A program made the position numbers and the translations under genes. Below are positions 43,424 to 54,235 of a stretch of DNA of 64,000 nt, piece by piece. Source of the DNA: an uncultured Bacteroidia bacterium (lineage in GTDB: Bacteria > Bacteroidota > Bacteroidia > Bacteroidales > UBA932); assembly GCA_902762435.1 (NCBI GenBank), contig CACWOH010000008.1:1-64000 (forward strand), in the 5' to 3' direction. Below the pieces are notes generated by a model, which saw only the letters and a program-made list of their open reading frames with translations, was not told the origin of the DNA and searched no databases. Numbering within the stretch: the first letter of the stretch is position 1; the number at the start of each line of letters is the position of its first letter.

Positions 43424-43820
43424 TCTCCTGCCGCTGACCGCCGGCGGAGACAGGATGGCAGAGATCGATCCGCACGGCTGGACCCTCACGCTCATCAGCG
43501 TCAGCGTGGTCTTCGCGGCGCTGATCGTCCTCTACTTCATATACAACTTCTCCGGCAACATCTTCTCCGGCAAGTACAAGCGCGCCCCCAAGCCCAAGAA
43601 GGCGAAGAAGGGAGAGCTGGACGGCGCCGTGGCGGCCGCCATCGCCCTCGCCCTGGAGGCGGAGGCGGGCGGCGAGGCCGAAGCGGCCATTGCCACGGCC
43701 CTGCACCTGTTCCTGTCCGACGCGGTCCACGACATCGAGCCGGGCATCGTCACCATCCGGAAAGCCTCCTCGGCCTGGGATGACAAGCAGTTGAATTTCA
43801 GAAAATTACCCAGAAAATGA
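43404..43820 (+). CDS. OadG/MmdD-like small membrane subunit of the decarboxylase
   Basis: 138 residues. One membrane helix (about 27-50, [21 protein letters not shown]) followed by a lysine-rich stretch and an alanine/glutamate-rich helix, the layout of gamma/delta subunits that stabilise sodium-pumping decarboxylases. The first 25 residues are an unusual extension; a second ATG at codon 18 (in [13 protein letters not shown]) is possible. The C-terminal [13 protein letters not shown] region is common in Bacteroidota homologues. It overlaps mmdA by 20 bases and mmdC by 4 bases. It anchors the complex in the inner membrane. Confidence 0.82.
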   Translation: MTTFLYNLLPLTAGGDRMAEIDPHGWTLTLISVSVVFAALIVLYFIYNFSGNIFSGKYKRAPKPKKAKKGELDGAVAAAIALALEAEAGGEAEAAIATALHLFLSDAVHDIEPGIVTIRKASSAWDDKQLNFRKLPRK

Positions 43821-44242
43821 AAGAATACAAGTTCAAGATCAACGGCAAGGAGTACAACGTAGCCGTCAACGGAATTGAAGGAAAGAACGCCGACGTTACC
43901 GTCAATGGCGTGAACTATCAGGTCGAACTCGAAAACGAGGTCTCCCCCGCCGTCGCAGCGGCCCCCGCGGCTGCCGCGCCTGCGGCCCAGGCGGCCCCGG
44001 CTGCCGCCGCCCCGAAGCCGGCCGGCGCAGGCAAGAAGATCGAAAGCCCGCTTCCGGGCGTCATCGTCTCCGTGGACGTGAAGGAAGGCCAGGCCGTCAA
44101 GCGCGGCCAGAAGGTCGCCGTCATCGAGGCGATGAAGATGGAGAACGAAATCCTCGCCGAGTGCGACGGCACCATCACCGCCGTCCACGTCAAGCAAGGC
44201 GATTCCGTACTCGAAGGCGCTGACATCGTAACGATCGGTTGA
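43817..44242 (+). CDS. mmdC: Biotin carrier subunit of the decarboxylase
   Basis: 141 residues. N-terminal beta region (1-42), flexible alanine/proline linker (about 43-72), and C-terminal biotinyl domain (about 73-141) with EAMKMEN; the biotinylated residue should be Lys107. It shuttles carboxybiotin between the transferase (mmdA) and the membrane decarboxylase (mmdB). Overlaps the OadG-like gene by 4 bases (ATGA), and its stop overlaps the mmdB start by one base (TGATG). The linker is typical for carriers that swing between two sites. Confidence 0.95.
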   Translation: MKEYKFKINGKEYNVAVNGIEGKNADVTVNGVNYQVELENEVSPAVAAAPAAAAPAAQAAPAAAAPKPAGAGKKIESPLPGVIVSVDVKEGQAVKRGQKVAVIEAMKMENEILAECDGTITAVHVKQGDSVLEGADIVTIG

Positions 44243-45402
44243 TGGAAAACATAATCAACAGCCTACAGCAGTTCTGGCAGTTCACGGGTTTCGCGAACTG
44301 CACTTGGCAGCACCTGCTGATGATCTGCATCGGCCTGATCTTCATCACCCTGGGTATTGTCAAGCACTGGGAACCGCTGCTGCTCGTACCGATCGGATTC
44401 GGTATGATCATAGGCAACATCCCCCTGTTCTTCGACCCGGTCACCGGCGTCGGCCTCAAGATCGGCATCTATGAGGAGAACTCCGTGCTGAACATCCTCT
44501 ACCACGGCGTGAAGAACGGCTGGTACCCGCCCTTGATATTCCTGGGCATCGGCGCCATGACGGACTTCTCCGCCCTGATCTCGCAGCCGCGCCTGATCCT
44601 GATCGGCGCCGCCGCGCAGATGGGTATCTTCGGCGCCTACCTGCTGTCGCTGCTGCTCGGCTTCGCCCCCAATGAGGCGGGTGCCATCGGCATCATCGGC
44701 GGCGCGGACGGCCCGACGGCCATCTTCCTGAGTTCCAAACTCGCGCCGGAACTGATGGGCGCCATCGCCGTGTCGGCCTATTCCTACATGGCCCTCGTGC
44801 CCGTGATCCAGAAGCCGATCATGCTGCTGCTGACCACCAAGAAGGAGCGCTTGATCCGCATGAACAAGCCGCGCGTCGTGAGCCAGCAGGAGAAGATCAT
44901 CTTCCCGATCATCGGCTTCCTCTGCACCGCGTTCATCGTCCCGTCCGGCCTGCCGCTGCTGGGCATGCTCTTCTTCGGCAACCTCCTGAAGGAGAGCGGC
45001 GTCACCAAGCGCCTCGCCGTCACGGCCAGCGGTCCGCTGATCGACGTGGTCACCACGCTCATCGGTATCACCGTGGGCGCCTCCACCCAGGCGGACGTGT
45101 TCCTGACCGGCCGTTCGGCCCTCATCTTCGGCCTCGGCCTGGCGTCCTTCGTGATCGCCACCACCTTCGGCGTGCTCTTCGCGAAATTCATGAACCTCTT
45201 CCTCAAGGAAGGCAAGAAGATCAACCCGCTCATCGGCAACGCCGGCGTGTCCGCCGTTCCCGATGCGGCCCGCGTGTCCGAACAGGTGGGTCTCGAGGCG
45301 GATCCGTCCAACCACCTGCTGACCCACGCCATGGCCCCGAACGTGGCCGGCGTGATCGGCTCCGCGGTGGCCGCGGGTATCCTGCTGGGCTTCCTCGGAT
45401 AG
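44242..45402 (+). CDS. mmdB: Sodium-translocating decarboxylase beta subunit
   Basis: 386 residues with about nine to eleven membrane helices. Start at the ATG 44242 (TGATG junction). The hallmark GGADGPTAIFLSSKLAPEL near residues 152-170 and the second inverted region with SGPLIDVVTTLIGITVGAST are conserved in OadB/MmdB/GcdB and include the Asp and Ser/Thr residues that bind Na+. It decarboxylates carboxybiotin and exports Na+. It ends the operon; a strong terminator follows at 45429. In a succinate/propionate fermenter this converts decarboxylation energy into a sodium gradient. Confidence 0.95.
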   Translation: MENIINSLQQFWQFTGFANCTWQHLLMICIGLIFITLGIVKHWEPLLLVPIGFGMIIGNIPLFFDPVTGVGLKIGIYEENSVLNILYHGVKNGWYPPLIFLGIGAMTDFSALISQPRLILIGAAAQMGIFGAYLLSLLLGFAPNEAGAIGIIGGADGPTAIFLSSKLAPELMGAIAVSAYSYMALVPVIQKPIMLLLTTKKERLIRMNKPRVVSQQEKIIFPIIGFLCTAFIVPSGLPLLGMLFFGNLLKESGVTKRLAVTASGPLIDVVTTLIGITVGASTQADVFLTGRSALIFGLGLASFVIATTFGVLFAKFMNLFLKEGKKINPLIGNAGVSAVPDAARVSEQVGLEADPSNHLLTHAMAPNVAGVIGSAVAAGILLGFLG

Positions 45403-45428
45403 GGCATCGCATTTCTACGCATCTTCCG

Positions 45429-45462
45429 AACCGGCTTTTCTCGCAGAAAAGTCGGTTTTTCT
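45429..45462 (+). terminator. Terminator of the decarboxylase operon
   Basis: A 13-bp stem with one G-T pair (45429-45441 with 45445-45457), 3-base loop, followed by TTTTTC. Its T tract leads straight into the -33 element of the next promoter. Confidence 0.88.
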
Positions 45463-45492
45463 TTGTCTTTTCGCAGTTTTTTTATAGATTTG
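45462..45492 (+). promoter_or_regulatory. Promoter of the V-type ATPase operon
   Basis: TTTG (45462-45465), exactly 19 bases, TAGATTTG (45485-45492). The leader is about 45 bases. Confidence 0.85.
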
Positions 45493-45541
45493 TAAGGATT
45501 GACGACCCCGTCCGTAACCGACTAATAACTACTGCTACAAT

Positions 45542-46147
45542 ATGTCCAACAAATTACAGGAACTTACCGAGAAGCTCTACAATGAAGGGCTCTCCAAAGG
45601 CAAAGAAGAAGGAAAACTGTTGCTTGCCCGTGCTCGCGACGAAGCCGACCGCATCATCGCGGACGCGCGCAGCCAGGCGGCCAACATTGTTTCCGACGCC
45701 GAAAAACAGGCCGCCGACCTCAAGGAAAAGACGGCCTCGGATCTCAAGATGGCCTCGGCCCAGTGCCTCCAGGCTACCAAGAAAGACATCGAGAACCTGC
45801 TCGTGAACGCCATCGGAGCAGCCCCGGTGGAAAAGGAACTTTCCGACCCCGACTTCCTCAAGAAGATCATCGAGGCGGTGGCAACGCGCTTCAGCGCGGA
45901 GCAGCCCGGAGACCTTTCCCTGCTGCTGCCCGTCTCCCTCAAGGACAAGTTGGAACCCTGGGTGGAAGGAGAACTCCGCAAGAAGCTCGGAAGCGGCCTC
46001 AAGGCCGACTTCACCAAGAAGATCGCCGGCGGTTTCACCATCGGCCCGAAGGATGGCGGCTGGTTCGTCAGCATGACGGACGAGACCTTCAGCAAACTGC
46101 TCGCCGAATATCTCCGTCCCGTTACCCGCAAGCTCCTCTTCGGCTAG
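45542..46147 (+). CDS. atpE: V-type ATP synthase subunit E
   Basis: 201 residues. A long charged helix (about 1-100; KLYNEGLSKGKEEGKLLLARARDEADRI, ARSQAANIVSDAEKQ) followed by a globular C-terminal domain (about 115-201; FTKKIAGGFTIGPKDGGWFVSMTD). This is the peripheral-stalk subunit E, which joins the catalytic head to the membrane part. First gene of the operon, directly under the promoter at 45462. No subunit G gene is recognisable, so the usual E-G heterodimer must be replaced by something else or G is encoded elsewhere. Confidence 0.85.
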   Translation: MSNKLQELTEKLYNEGLSKGKEEGKLLLARARDEADRIIADARSQAANIVSDAEKQAADLKEKTASDLKMASAQCLQATKKDIENLLVNAIGAAPVEKELSDPDFLKKIIEAVATRFSAEQPGDLSLLLPVSLKDKLEPWVEGELRKKLGSGLKADFTKKIAGGFTIGPKDGGWFVSMTDETFSKLLAEYLRPVTRKLLFG

Positions 46148-46150
46148 GCG

Positions 46151-46762
46151 ATGAACAATTACGAATACATCGTCGCCAGTCTGCCCGTTCTCCGGTTGGA
46201 CGACCTGAAGGCCGGCAAAGGTCTGGCGGAGAAGCTGCTCGGAGAAATCCGCAGCCAGCTCTCCGGGCGTGACAACGCCCTGCTGGACTTCCTGCTGCTC
46301 GGCCACGACCCCGACCAGCTCAACGCGGACTTCTACAAGCGCGCCCTCGCCCACAAGAACCGTTTCCTTAAGGAATGGTTCGCTTTCGACCTGGACCTGC
46401 GCAACGCCACGGTCGCCTACCTGAACGACTCGCTGGGGCGTGAAAAGGGCCTGGACCAGATCCTGCTGGAAGGGCGCGAAGACGCGGAATTCCCCGAGCG
46501 GGCCAAGGCGGACGCCATCCTCCACGGCACAGACATCCTGGACAGGGAGCGGGGCCTGGACGAGCTCCGCTGGCAGAAGATCGACGAAATCACCCTGATG
46601 GACTACTTCGACATCGAGGTCATCCTGGGTTTCGTCTGCAAGCTAAAGATCATCGACCGTTGGCTCCAGCTCGACCCTGAATCCGGCCGGGCGATGTTCC
46701 GCAAACTGGTCGAGGACATCCGTTCCACATACGACAACAAAAAACAGAATATCACGATATGA
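46151..46762 (+). CDS. DUF2764 protein of the V-type ATPase operon
   Basis: 203 residues, largely helical, no signal or membrane helix. It begins MNNYEYIVASLPVLRLDD and has DLRNATVAYLN and the block DEITLMDYFDIEVILGFVCKLKIIDRW near the C-terminus. DUF2764 genes are found between subunits E and A in V-type ATPase operons of Bacteroidota, chlamydiae and spirochaetes. The length and helical character are compatible with a stalk role like that of subunit C, which is missing here; that is inference. It starts 3 bases after atpE and overlaps atpA by 4. Confidence 0.85.
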   Translation: MNNYEYIVASLPVLRLDDLKAGKGLAEKLLGEIRSQLSGRDNALLDFLLLGHDPDQLNADFYKRALAHKNRFLKEWFAFDLDLRNATVAYLNDSLGREKGLDQILLEGREDAEFPERAKADAILHGTDILDRERGLDELRWQKIDEITLMDYFDIEVILGFVCKLKIIDRWLQLDPESGRAMFRKLVEDIRSTYDNKKQNITI

Positions 46763-48501
46763 GTACAACAGGAAAGGTAACGGGCATTGTCTCGAACCTC
46801 GTGACCGTAGCCGTTGACGGGCCTGTGGCGGAGAACGAACTCTGCTACATCACCCTCGGAGGCTCCCGGCTTCTCGCCGAAGTCATCAAGGTCAATGGCG
46901 ACAAAGCCTCGGTCCAGGTGTTCGAGAGCACCCGCGGACTCAAGAATGGAGACAGCGTCGAATTCCTCGGCAAGATGCTCGAGGTTACCCTCGGCCCGGG
47001 CCTGCTGTCCGGCATTTACGACGGTCTCCAGAACAACCTCACCACGATGGAAGGCGTGTTCCTGAAGCGGGGCGAATACACCGAGCCGCTCGACCACGCC
47101 GCCAACTGGGAGTTCACCCCCATCGCCAAGCCGGGCGACAAGGTCGTCGCCGCGGACTGGCTGGGCGAGGTCAAGGAAGGCTGGCTCCCCCACAAGATCA
47201 TGGTACCCTTCTCCTTCGAGGGTGAATACACCGTCAAGGAGGTCGCTCCCGCCGGCAGCTACACCATCGACAAGACCATCGCCGTGCTGACCAGCGCCGA
47301 CGGCGAGGACGTCCCCGTGACGATGACCCAGAAATGGCCGGTCAAGGTGGCCGTGCGGGGTTACCGCGAAAAACCGCGTCCTTCCAAGATCATGGAAACG
47401 GGCGTGCGTGTGATCGACACCTTCAACCCGATCGCCGAGGGCGGCACCGGATTCATCCCGGGCCCGTTCGGCTGCGGCAAGACGGTCCTCCAGCACGCCA
47501 TCGCCAAGCAGGGCGACGCCGACGTGATCGTGATGGCGGCCTGCGGCGAGCGTGCCAACGAGGTCGTGGAGATCTTCACCGAGTTCCCGGAACTCATCGA
47601 CCCCCACACCGGACGCCGCCTGATGGAGCGTACCACCATCATCTGCAATACCTCCAACATGCCGGTCGCCGCCCGTGAGGCCTCCGTTTACACGGCGATG
47701 ACCATCTGCGAGTACTACCGCGCCATGGGCCTGAAGTGCCTGCTGCTGGCCGACTCCACCTCCCGCTGGGCGCAGGCCCTCCGCGAGATGTCCAACCGTA
47801 TGGAGGAGCTTCCGGGCCAGGACGCCTTCCCGGTGGACCTCTCCGCCATCATCTCCAATTTCTACGCACGCGCGGGCATGGTGGTGCTGAACAACGGCCA
47901 GACCGGCGCCGTGACCTTCATCGGAACGGTGTCCCCGGCCGGCGGTAACCTGAAGGAGCCCGTGACGGAATCCACCAAGAAGGCCGCCCGCTGCTTCTAC
48001 GCCCTCGAACAGAACCGCGCCGACCAGAAGCGCTACCCGGCCGTGAACCCGATCGACTCCTACTCCAAGTACCTGGAGTACCCGGAGATCCAAGAGTTCC
48101 TCAACGAGACGGTCCAGAAAGGCTGGACGGAGAAGGTCCTCAAGGCCAAGAACATCGTCCGCCGCGGCCGCGAAATGGCCGACCAGATCAACATCCTCGG
48201 CGACGACGGCGTGCCGATGAGCTACCACGAAGCCTTCTGGAAGTCCGAACTCGTGGACTTCGCCTTCCTGCAGCAGGACGCCTTCGACAGCGTGGACGCC
48301 CTCTGCCCGATGGAGCGCCAGAAGTACATGCTGGACTGCATCCTGGACATCTGCGACCGCACGTTCGAGTTCGACAACTTCGAAGAATGCCGCACCTACT
48401 TCAAGGACCTGATCAATACCCTGCGTCAGATGAACTACACGGAGTTCCAGAGCGACAGGTTCCGCGATTACGAGCAGAAACTCAAAAAACAACTTTCCTG
48501 A
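46759..48501 (+). CDS. atpA: V-type ATP synthase catalytic subunit A
   Basis: 580 residues, standard for A subunits. N-terminal beta barrel (1-70), the A-type bulge/non-homologous region (about 110-190), nucleotide-binding domain with P-loop GPFGCGKTV (residues 235-243), the GER loop ACGERANEV, Walker B LLLADSTSRWAQA and the catalytic glutamate. It binds and converts ATP at the A-B interface. The start overlaps DUF2764 by 4 bases and the stop is 3 bases from atpB. Confidence 0.98.
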   Translation: MSTTGKVTGIVSNLVTVAVDGPVAENELCYITLGGSRLLAEVIKVNGDKASVQVFESTRGLKNGDSVEFLGKMLEVTLGPGLLSGIYDGLQNNLTTMEGVFLKRGEYTEPLDHAANWEFTPIAKPGDKVVAADWLGEVKEGWLPHKIMVPFSFEGEYTVKEVAPAGSYTIDKTIAVLTSADGEDVPVTMTQKWPVKVAVRGYREKPRPSKIMETGVRVIDTFNPIAEGGTGFIPGPFGCGKTVLQHAIAKQGDADVIVMAACGERANEVVEIFTEFPELIDPHTGRRLMERTTIICNTSNMPVAAREASVYTAMTICEYYRAMGLKCLLLADSTSRWAQALREMSNRMEELPGQDAFPVDLSAIISNFYARAGMVVLNNGQTGAVTFIGTVSPAGGNLKEPVTESTKKAARCFYALEQNRADQKRYPAVNPIDSYSKYLEYPEIQEFLNETVQKGWTEKVLKAKNIVRRGREMADQINILGDDGVPMSYHEAFWKSELVDFAFLQQDAFDSVDALCPMERQKYMLDCILDICDRTFEFDNFEECRTYFKDLINTLRQMNYTEFQSDRFRDYEQKLKKQLS

Positions 48502-48504
48502 TCT

Positions 48505-49827
48505 ATGGCAACGAAAGCATTCCAACGCACATATACGCAGCTGCAGGCCATCACCAAGGCCACGGTCACCCTTAACGCAAAAGGGGTGGCGAACGACGAG
48601 CTGGCCACGGTGGGCGGCAAGCTGGCCCAGGTCGTGAAGACCAAGGGCGACAGCGTCACCCTCCAGGTATTCTCCGGCACGGAAGGCGTGCCGACCAACG
48701 CGGAGGTCTCCTTCCTCGGAGCGCCCCCTACCCTGCGCGTGAGCGACCAGCTTTCCGGCCGCTTCTTCAACGCCTACGGACACCCGATCGACGGCGGTCC
48801 CGAGGTGGAAGGTGAGGAGCGCGAGGTGGGCGGCCCGTCCGTGAACCCGTACAAGCGCCGCCAGCCCTCCCAGCTGATCCCGACCGGCATCGCCGGCATC
48901 GACCTCAACAACACCCTGGTCTCCGGCCAGAAGATCCCGTTCTTCGCGGACCCGGACCAGCCTTACAACCAGGTCATGGCCGACGTGGCCCTGCGTGCGG
49001 ACGTGGACAAGATCATCCTGGGCGGCATGGGCCTGTCCAACGACGACTACCTCTTCTTCCGCCACAGCTTCGAGGCCGCGGGCGCCCTGGACAAGATCAT
49101 CTCCTTCGTGAACACGACCGAGGAGCCGCCGGTGGAGCGCCTGCTCATCCCGGACATGGCCCTCGCCGCCGCCGAGTATTTCGCGGCGGACAAGAACGAG
49201 AAGGTGCTGGTCCTGCTGACGGACATGACCCTGTACGCCGACGCCCTGTCCATCGTGTCCAACCGTATGGACCAGATCCCGTCCAAGGACTCGATGCCGG
49301 GCTCGCTGTACTCCGACCTCGCCAAGATCTACGAGAAGGCCGTGCAGCTGCCTTCCGGCGGTTCGATCACCATCATCGCCGTGACCACCCTGAACGACGG
49401 GGACATCACCCACGCCATCCCGGACAACACCGGTTACATCACGGAAGGCCAGCTCTTCCTGCGTGCGGATCCGGATACGGGCAAGGTCATCGTGGATCCT
49501 TTCCGTTCCCTGTCCCGACTCAAACAGCTCGTGCAGGGCAAGCAGACCCGTGAGGACCACTCCCAGGTCATGAACGCCGGCGTGCGTCTGTACGCCGACG
49601 CCCAGAACGCCAAGACGAAGCTCGAGAACGGTTTCGACCTTTCCGACTACGATCTCCGCTGCCTGGACTATGCCAAGGAATACGCCACCCGCCTGCTCTC
49701 CATCGACGTCAACATCACGGTGGAGCAGATGCTGGACACCGCTTGGGAAATCTTTGCGAAATACTTCTCGCCGGCCGAAACCGGCATCAAACAGGCGCTC
49801 GTCGACAAATACTGGAAGAACAATTAG
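48505..49827 (+). CDS. atpB: V-type ATP synthase subunit B
   Basis: 440 residues. Beta barrel N-terminus, central domain without a working P-loop (LVSGQKIPFFADPDQPYN at the expected place), then the conserved VLLTDMTLYADALSIVSNRMDQIPSKDSMPG and SGGSITIIAVTTLNDGDITHAIPDNTGYITEGQ. It supplies the arginine side of the A-B catalytic interface. Follows atpA by 3 bases and precedes atpD by 3 bases. Size and motif set are those of the non-catalytic B subunit, not of F-type alpha. Confidence 0.98.
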   Translation: MATKAFQRTYTQLQAITKATVTLNAKGVANDELATVGGKLAQVVKTKGDSVTLQVFSGTEGVPTNAEVSFLGAPPTLRVSDQLSGRFFNAYGHPIDGGPEVEGEEREVGGPSVNPYKRRQPSQLIPTGIAGIDLNNTLVSGQKIPFFADPDQPYNQVMADVALRADVDKIILGGMGLSNDDYLFFRHSFEAAGALDKIISFVNTTEEPPVERLLIPDMALAAAEYFAADKNEKVLVLLTDMTLYADALSIVSNRMDQIPSKDSMPGSLYSDLAKIYEKAVQLPSGGSITIIAVTTLNDGDITHAIPDNTGYITEGQLFLRADPDTGKVIVDPFRSLSRLKQLVQGKQTREDHSQVMNAGVRLYADAQNAKTKLENGFDLSDYDLRCLDYAKEYATRLLSIDVNITVEQMLDTAWEIFAKYFSPAETGIKQALVDKYWKNN

Positions 49828-49830
49828 ACC

Positions 49831-50435
49831 GTGGCCATCAAATTTCAATACAACAAGACGTCTCTGACGAATCTGGGCAAGCAGCTCAAGGTGCGCCAGA
49901 ACGCATTGCCGACCCTGAAGAACAAGGAGTCGGCCCTGCGTTCCAGCGTGCTTGAGGCCAAGAAGGAGTCCGAACGGCTGGCCAGCGAGTTGGAAGCATC
50001 CCTGAAGCGGTACGACTACCTGGCCGCGCTCTGGAACGAATTCGATCCGGGGCTGGTCCGGATCGTGGACGTGGACCTGCGCACCGTCAAGGTGGCGGGC
50101 GTCAAGACGCCCAAGTTGGATGAGATCCGTTACGAGATCCGGCCTTTCAACGCCTTCGTCAAGCCGGCCTGGTATGCCGACGGCGTGGCCATCCTCAAGG
50201 AGCTCTCCCGCCTGGGCATCGAGTCCGAGGTGTACCTGGAAAAACGGCGGATTCTCGAGTTCCAGCGGAAGAAGACCACCCAGAAGGTGAATCTGTACGA
50301 AAAGGTCCAGATTCCCGGCTACAAGGAGGCCATCCGCAAGATCAAGCGATACATGGAGGACGAGGAGAACCTCTCCAAGGCCTCTTCCAAGATCGTCAAG
50401 AGCAGACACGCAGCTGAAGAAGAGGAGGAACAGGC

Positions 50436-50439
<4 letters not shown>
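49831..50439 (+). CDS. atpD: V-type ATP synthase subunit D
   Basis: 202 residues from a GTG, 3 bases after atpB. Almost wholly helical: an N-terminal coiled coil (YNKTSLTNLGKQLKVRQNALPTLKNKESALR) and a C-terminal one (about 125-185). This is the central rotor stalk turning within the A3B3 head. No subunit F gene, the usual partner of D, follows; the next gene is subunit I, overlapping by 4 bases. The C-terminus ends in an acidic run (EEEEEQ). Confidence 0.93.
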
Positions 50440-52693
<2,254 letters not shown>

Positions 52694-52712
52694 TCCCGGA
52701 GCCCGTCCCCGT

Positions 52713-52748
52713 AAAAAGCGAAACGCCCCCGCGGGTGTTTCGCTTTTT
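52713..52748 (+). terminator. Terminator of the V-type ATPase operon
   Basis: A 16-bp stem with one G-T pair (52713-52728 with 52733-52748), 4-base loop, ending in T5. The T run is also part of the next gene's -33 element. Confidence 0.88.
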
Positions 52749-52777
52749 GCTTTTCTGCCGTCCGCGCCGTATCTTTG
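52746..52777 (+). promoter_or_regulatory. Promoter of the GH13 gene
   Basis: TTTG (52746-52749), 20 bases, TATCTTTG (52770-52777), ending 4 bases before the ATG at 52782; probably leaderless. Confidence 0.75.
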
Positions 52778-52781
52778 TACT

Positions 52782-54080
52782 ATGAGCAAACGGATCATCT
52801 ACCAGACCCTCCCCCGCCTCTGGGGCGGCGGGAAACTGCGGGACTGGGACGCGGAGAGCCTGGCCTACCTGCGTTCCCTCGGGGTGGATTACGTATGGTA
52901 CACGGGTATCCCCCGGCATGCGACGGGCAAGGACTTCGTGAAGGGGAATCCCGGCTCGCCCTACGCCATCACCGACTGGCGCGACGTCAATCCCTACCTG
53001 GCGGACGACCCCGCACGGCGCCTGCAGGAATTCGACGCGCTGGCGGCGAGGACCCACGCGGCCGGGCTGAAGCTGATTATCGACTACATCCCCAACCACG
53101 TAGCGCCCGACTACCGGGGCGGCATCCGTTTCTTCGACTGGCACGACGGCGACTGGACGGACACCCGCAAGAACGACTGGTCCGCGCCCGAGACACGCAC
53201 GGAGATGCTCGGAATCCTCCGTTTCTGGGCCTCCCGGGGCGTTGACGGCTTCCGTTGCGACATGGTGGAGCTGGTACCCGCAGAAGCCCTGGCGGCGCTC
53301 ATTTCGGCCGTAAAGGCCGATTTTCCGGACCTGCTGTTCGTGGCGGAAGTGTACGGGAAGGACAATTACCGCCGCTACCTGGACGAAGTGGGCTTCGACC
53401 TGCTCTACGACAAGTCCGGCCTGTACGACACCCTGCGCGCCGTCTGCAGCAACGGGGCATCCGCCCGCGGCATCACCTGGAACTGGCAGTGGCTGGACGG
53501 GATGCAGCCCCGGATGCTGAATTTCCTGGAAAACCACGACGAGCAGCGGCTCGCCTCGCCCGAATTCCTGGGCAGTGCCGCCCGCGGCTATGCCGCCCTG
53601 GCCTGCTCGCTGCTCTTCAACACCGCCTCGTTCATGCTCTATTTCGGCCAGGAAGTGGGCGAAGACGGCGCTGACGGCGCCGAGGGGCGCACATCCATCT
53701 TCAACTGGAGCGACCCGCCCGGGCTGCGCCGCCTGTGGAAGTCCCTGCACGGCGGACCGGCCCTCGCTCCCGACGAGGCCGCGGTGCTGGCGCGTTACCG
53801 CGAGCTGCTTACGCTCTCGAAACGCCCCGCCTTCGCCGCGGGACGGACCTGGGATCTGGGCTATTGCAACGGAAACGCCCCGGGATTCGACCCGGAGCGG
53901 CATTTTGCCTTCGTGCGATTCGATGCGCAGGAAGCCTGGCTGGTGGCGTGCAACTTCGGTGGCGCGCCCGCCGATGTCCGACTCTCCCTTCCCCCGGAAC
54001 TCCGCGCCGCCTGCCCCCGCATCCCCGTCACCGCCGACGCATCCATCCCTCCCTTCGACGCCGCCATCATCCGCTTTTAG
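52782..54080 (+). CDS. Cytoplasmic GH13 alpha-amylase-family enzyme
   Basis: 432 residues, no signal peptide. The (beta/alpha)8 barrel has all GH13 regions: DYIPNH (region I), DGFRCDMVE with the nucleophile Asp (region II), FVAEVYG with the acid Glu (region III) and LENHDEQR with the third Asp (region IV). Retaining hydrolysis or transfer on alpha-1,4-glucans; the short C-terminal beta domain (about 350-432) and the cytoplasmic location suggest work on maltodextrins or stored glycogen. Subfamily cannot be fixed by eye. It is monocistronic with its own consensus promoter. Confidence 0.92.
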   Translation: MSKRIIYQTLPRLWGGGKLRDWDAESLAYLRSLGVDYVWYTGIPRHATGKDFVKGNPGSPYAITDWRDVNPYLADDPARRLQEFDALAARTHAAGLKLIIDYIPNHVAPDYRGGIRFFDWHDGDWTDTRKNDWSAPETRTEMLGILRFWASRGVDGFRCDMVELVPAEALAALISAVKADFPDLLFVAEVYGKDNYRRYLDEVGFDLLYDKSGLYDTLRAVCSNGASARGITWNWQWLDGMQPRMLNFLENHDEQRLASPEFLGSAARGYAALACSLLFNTASFMLYFGQEVGEDGADGAEGRTSIFNWSDPPGLRRLWKSLHGGPALAPDEAAVLARYRELLTLSKRPAFAAGRTWDLGYCNGNAPGFDPERHFAFVRFDAQEAWLVACNFGGAPADVRLSLPPELRAACPRIPVTADASIPPFDAAIIRF

Positions 54081-54083
54081 TTG

Positions 54084-54210
54084 TTGCGTCGGCAGGCAGC
54101 CTGCCCCGCAAACCCTCCGCTTCGCTCCGCCCCTCCCACTTCGTGGGCCCCTCCCGTTCATAAGCCACGGGCGGCTACGGTTTGCTTAGGCAGCTGCCTG
54201 CCGAACGCAA
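54084..54210. repeat. Long imperfect palindrome (about 127 bases) between converging genes
   Basis: Outer arms 54084-54100 and 54193-54210 pair over 17 bases with one bulge (core GGCAGGCAGC / GCTGCCTGCC). Inner arms GCAAACC (54108-54114) and GGTTTGC (54179-54185) also pair, giving a nested long hairpin with small hairpins in its loop (CCCAC/GTGGG near 54135-54148). Both arm tips are themselves palindromic (GGCAGGCAGCCTGCC at 54091-54105, GGCAGCTGCC at 54189-54198). No reading frame is convincing. It may be an interspersed repeat and may also terminate transcription on both sides. Confidence 0.75.
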
Positions 54211-54235
54211 AACCAGCGAGGGAGTAAACTTACGC

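Noticed and set aside
46603-50409. A very long open frame (about 1,270 codons) on the minus strand opposite the V-type ATPase genes
   Set aside because: It is the antisense shadow of atpA, atpB and atpD in GC-rich DNA; its composition (His, Gly, Asp, Val rich) is artificial and it has no motif or promoter.
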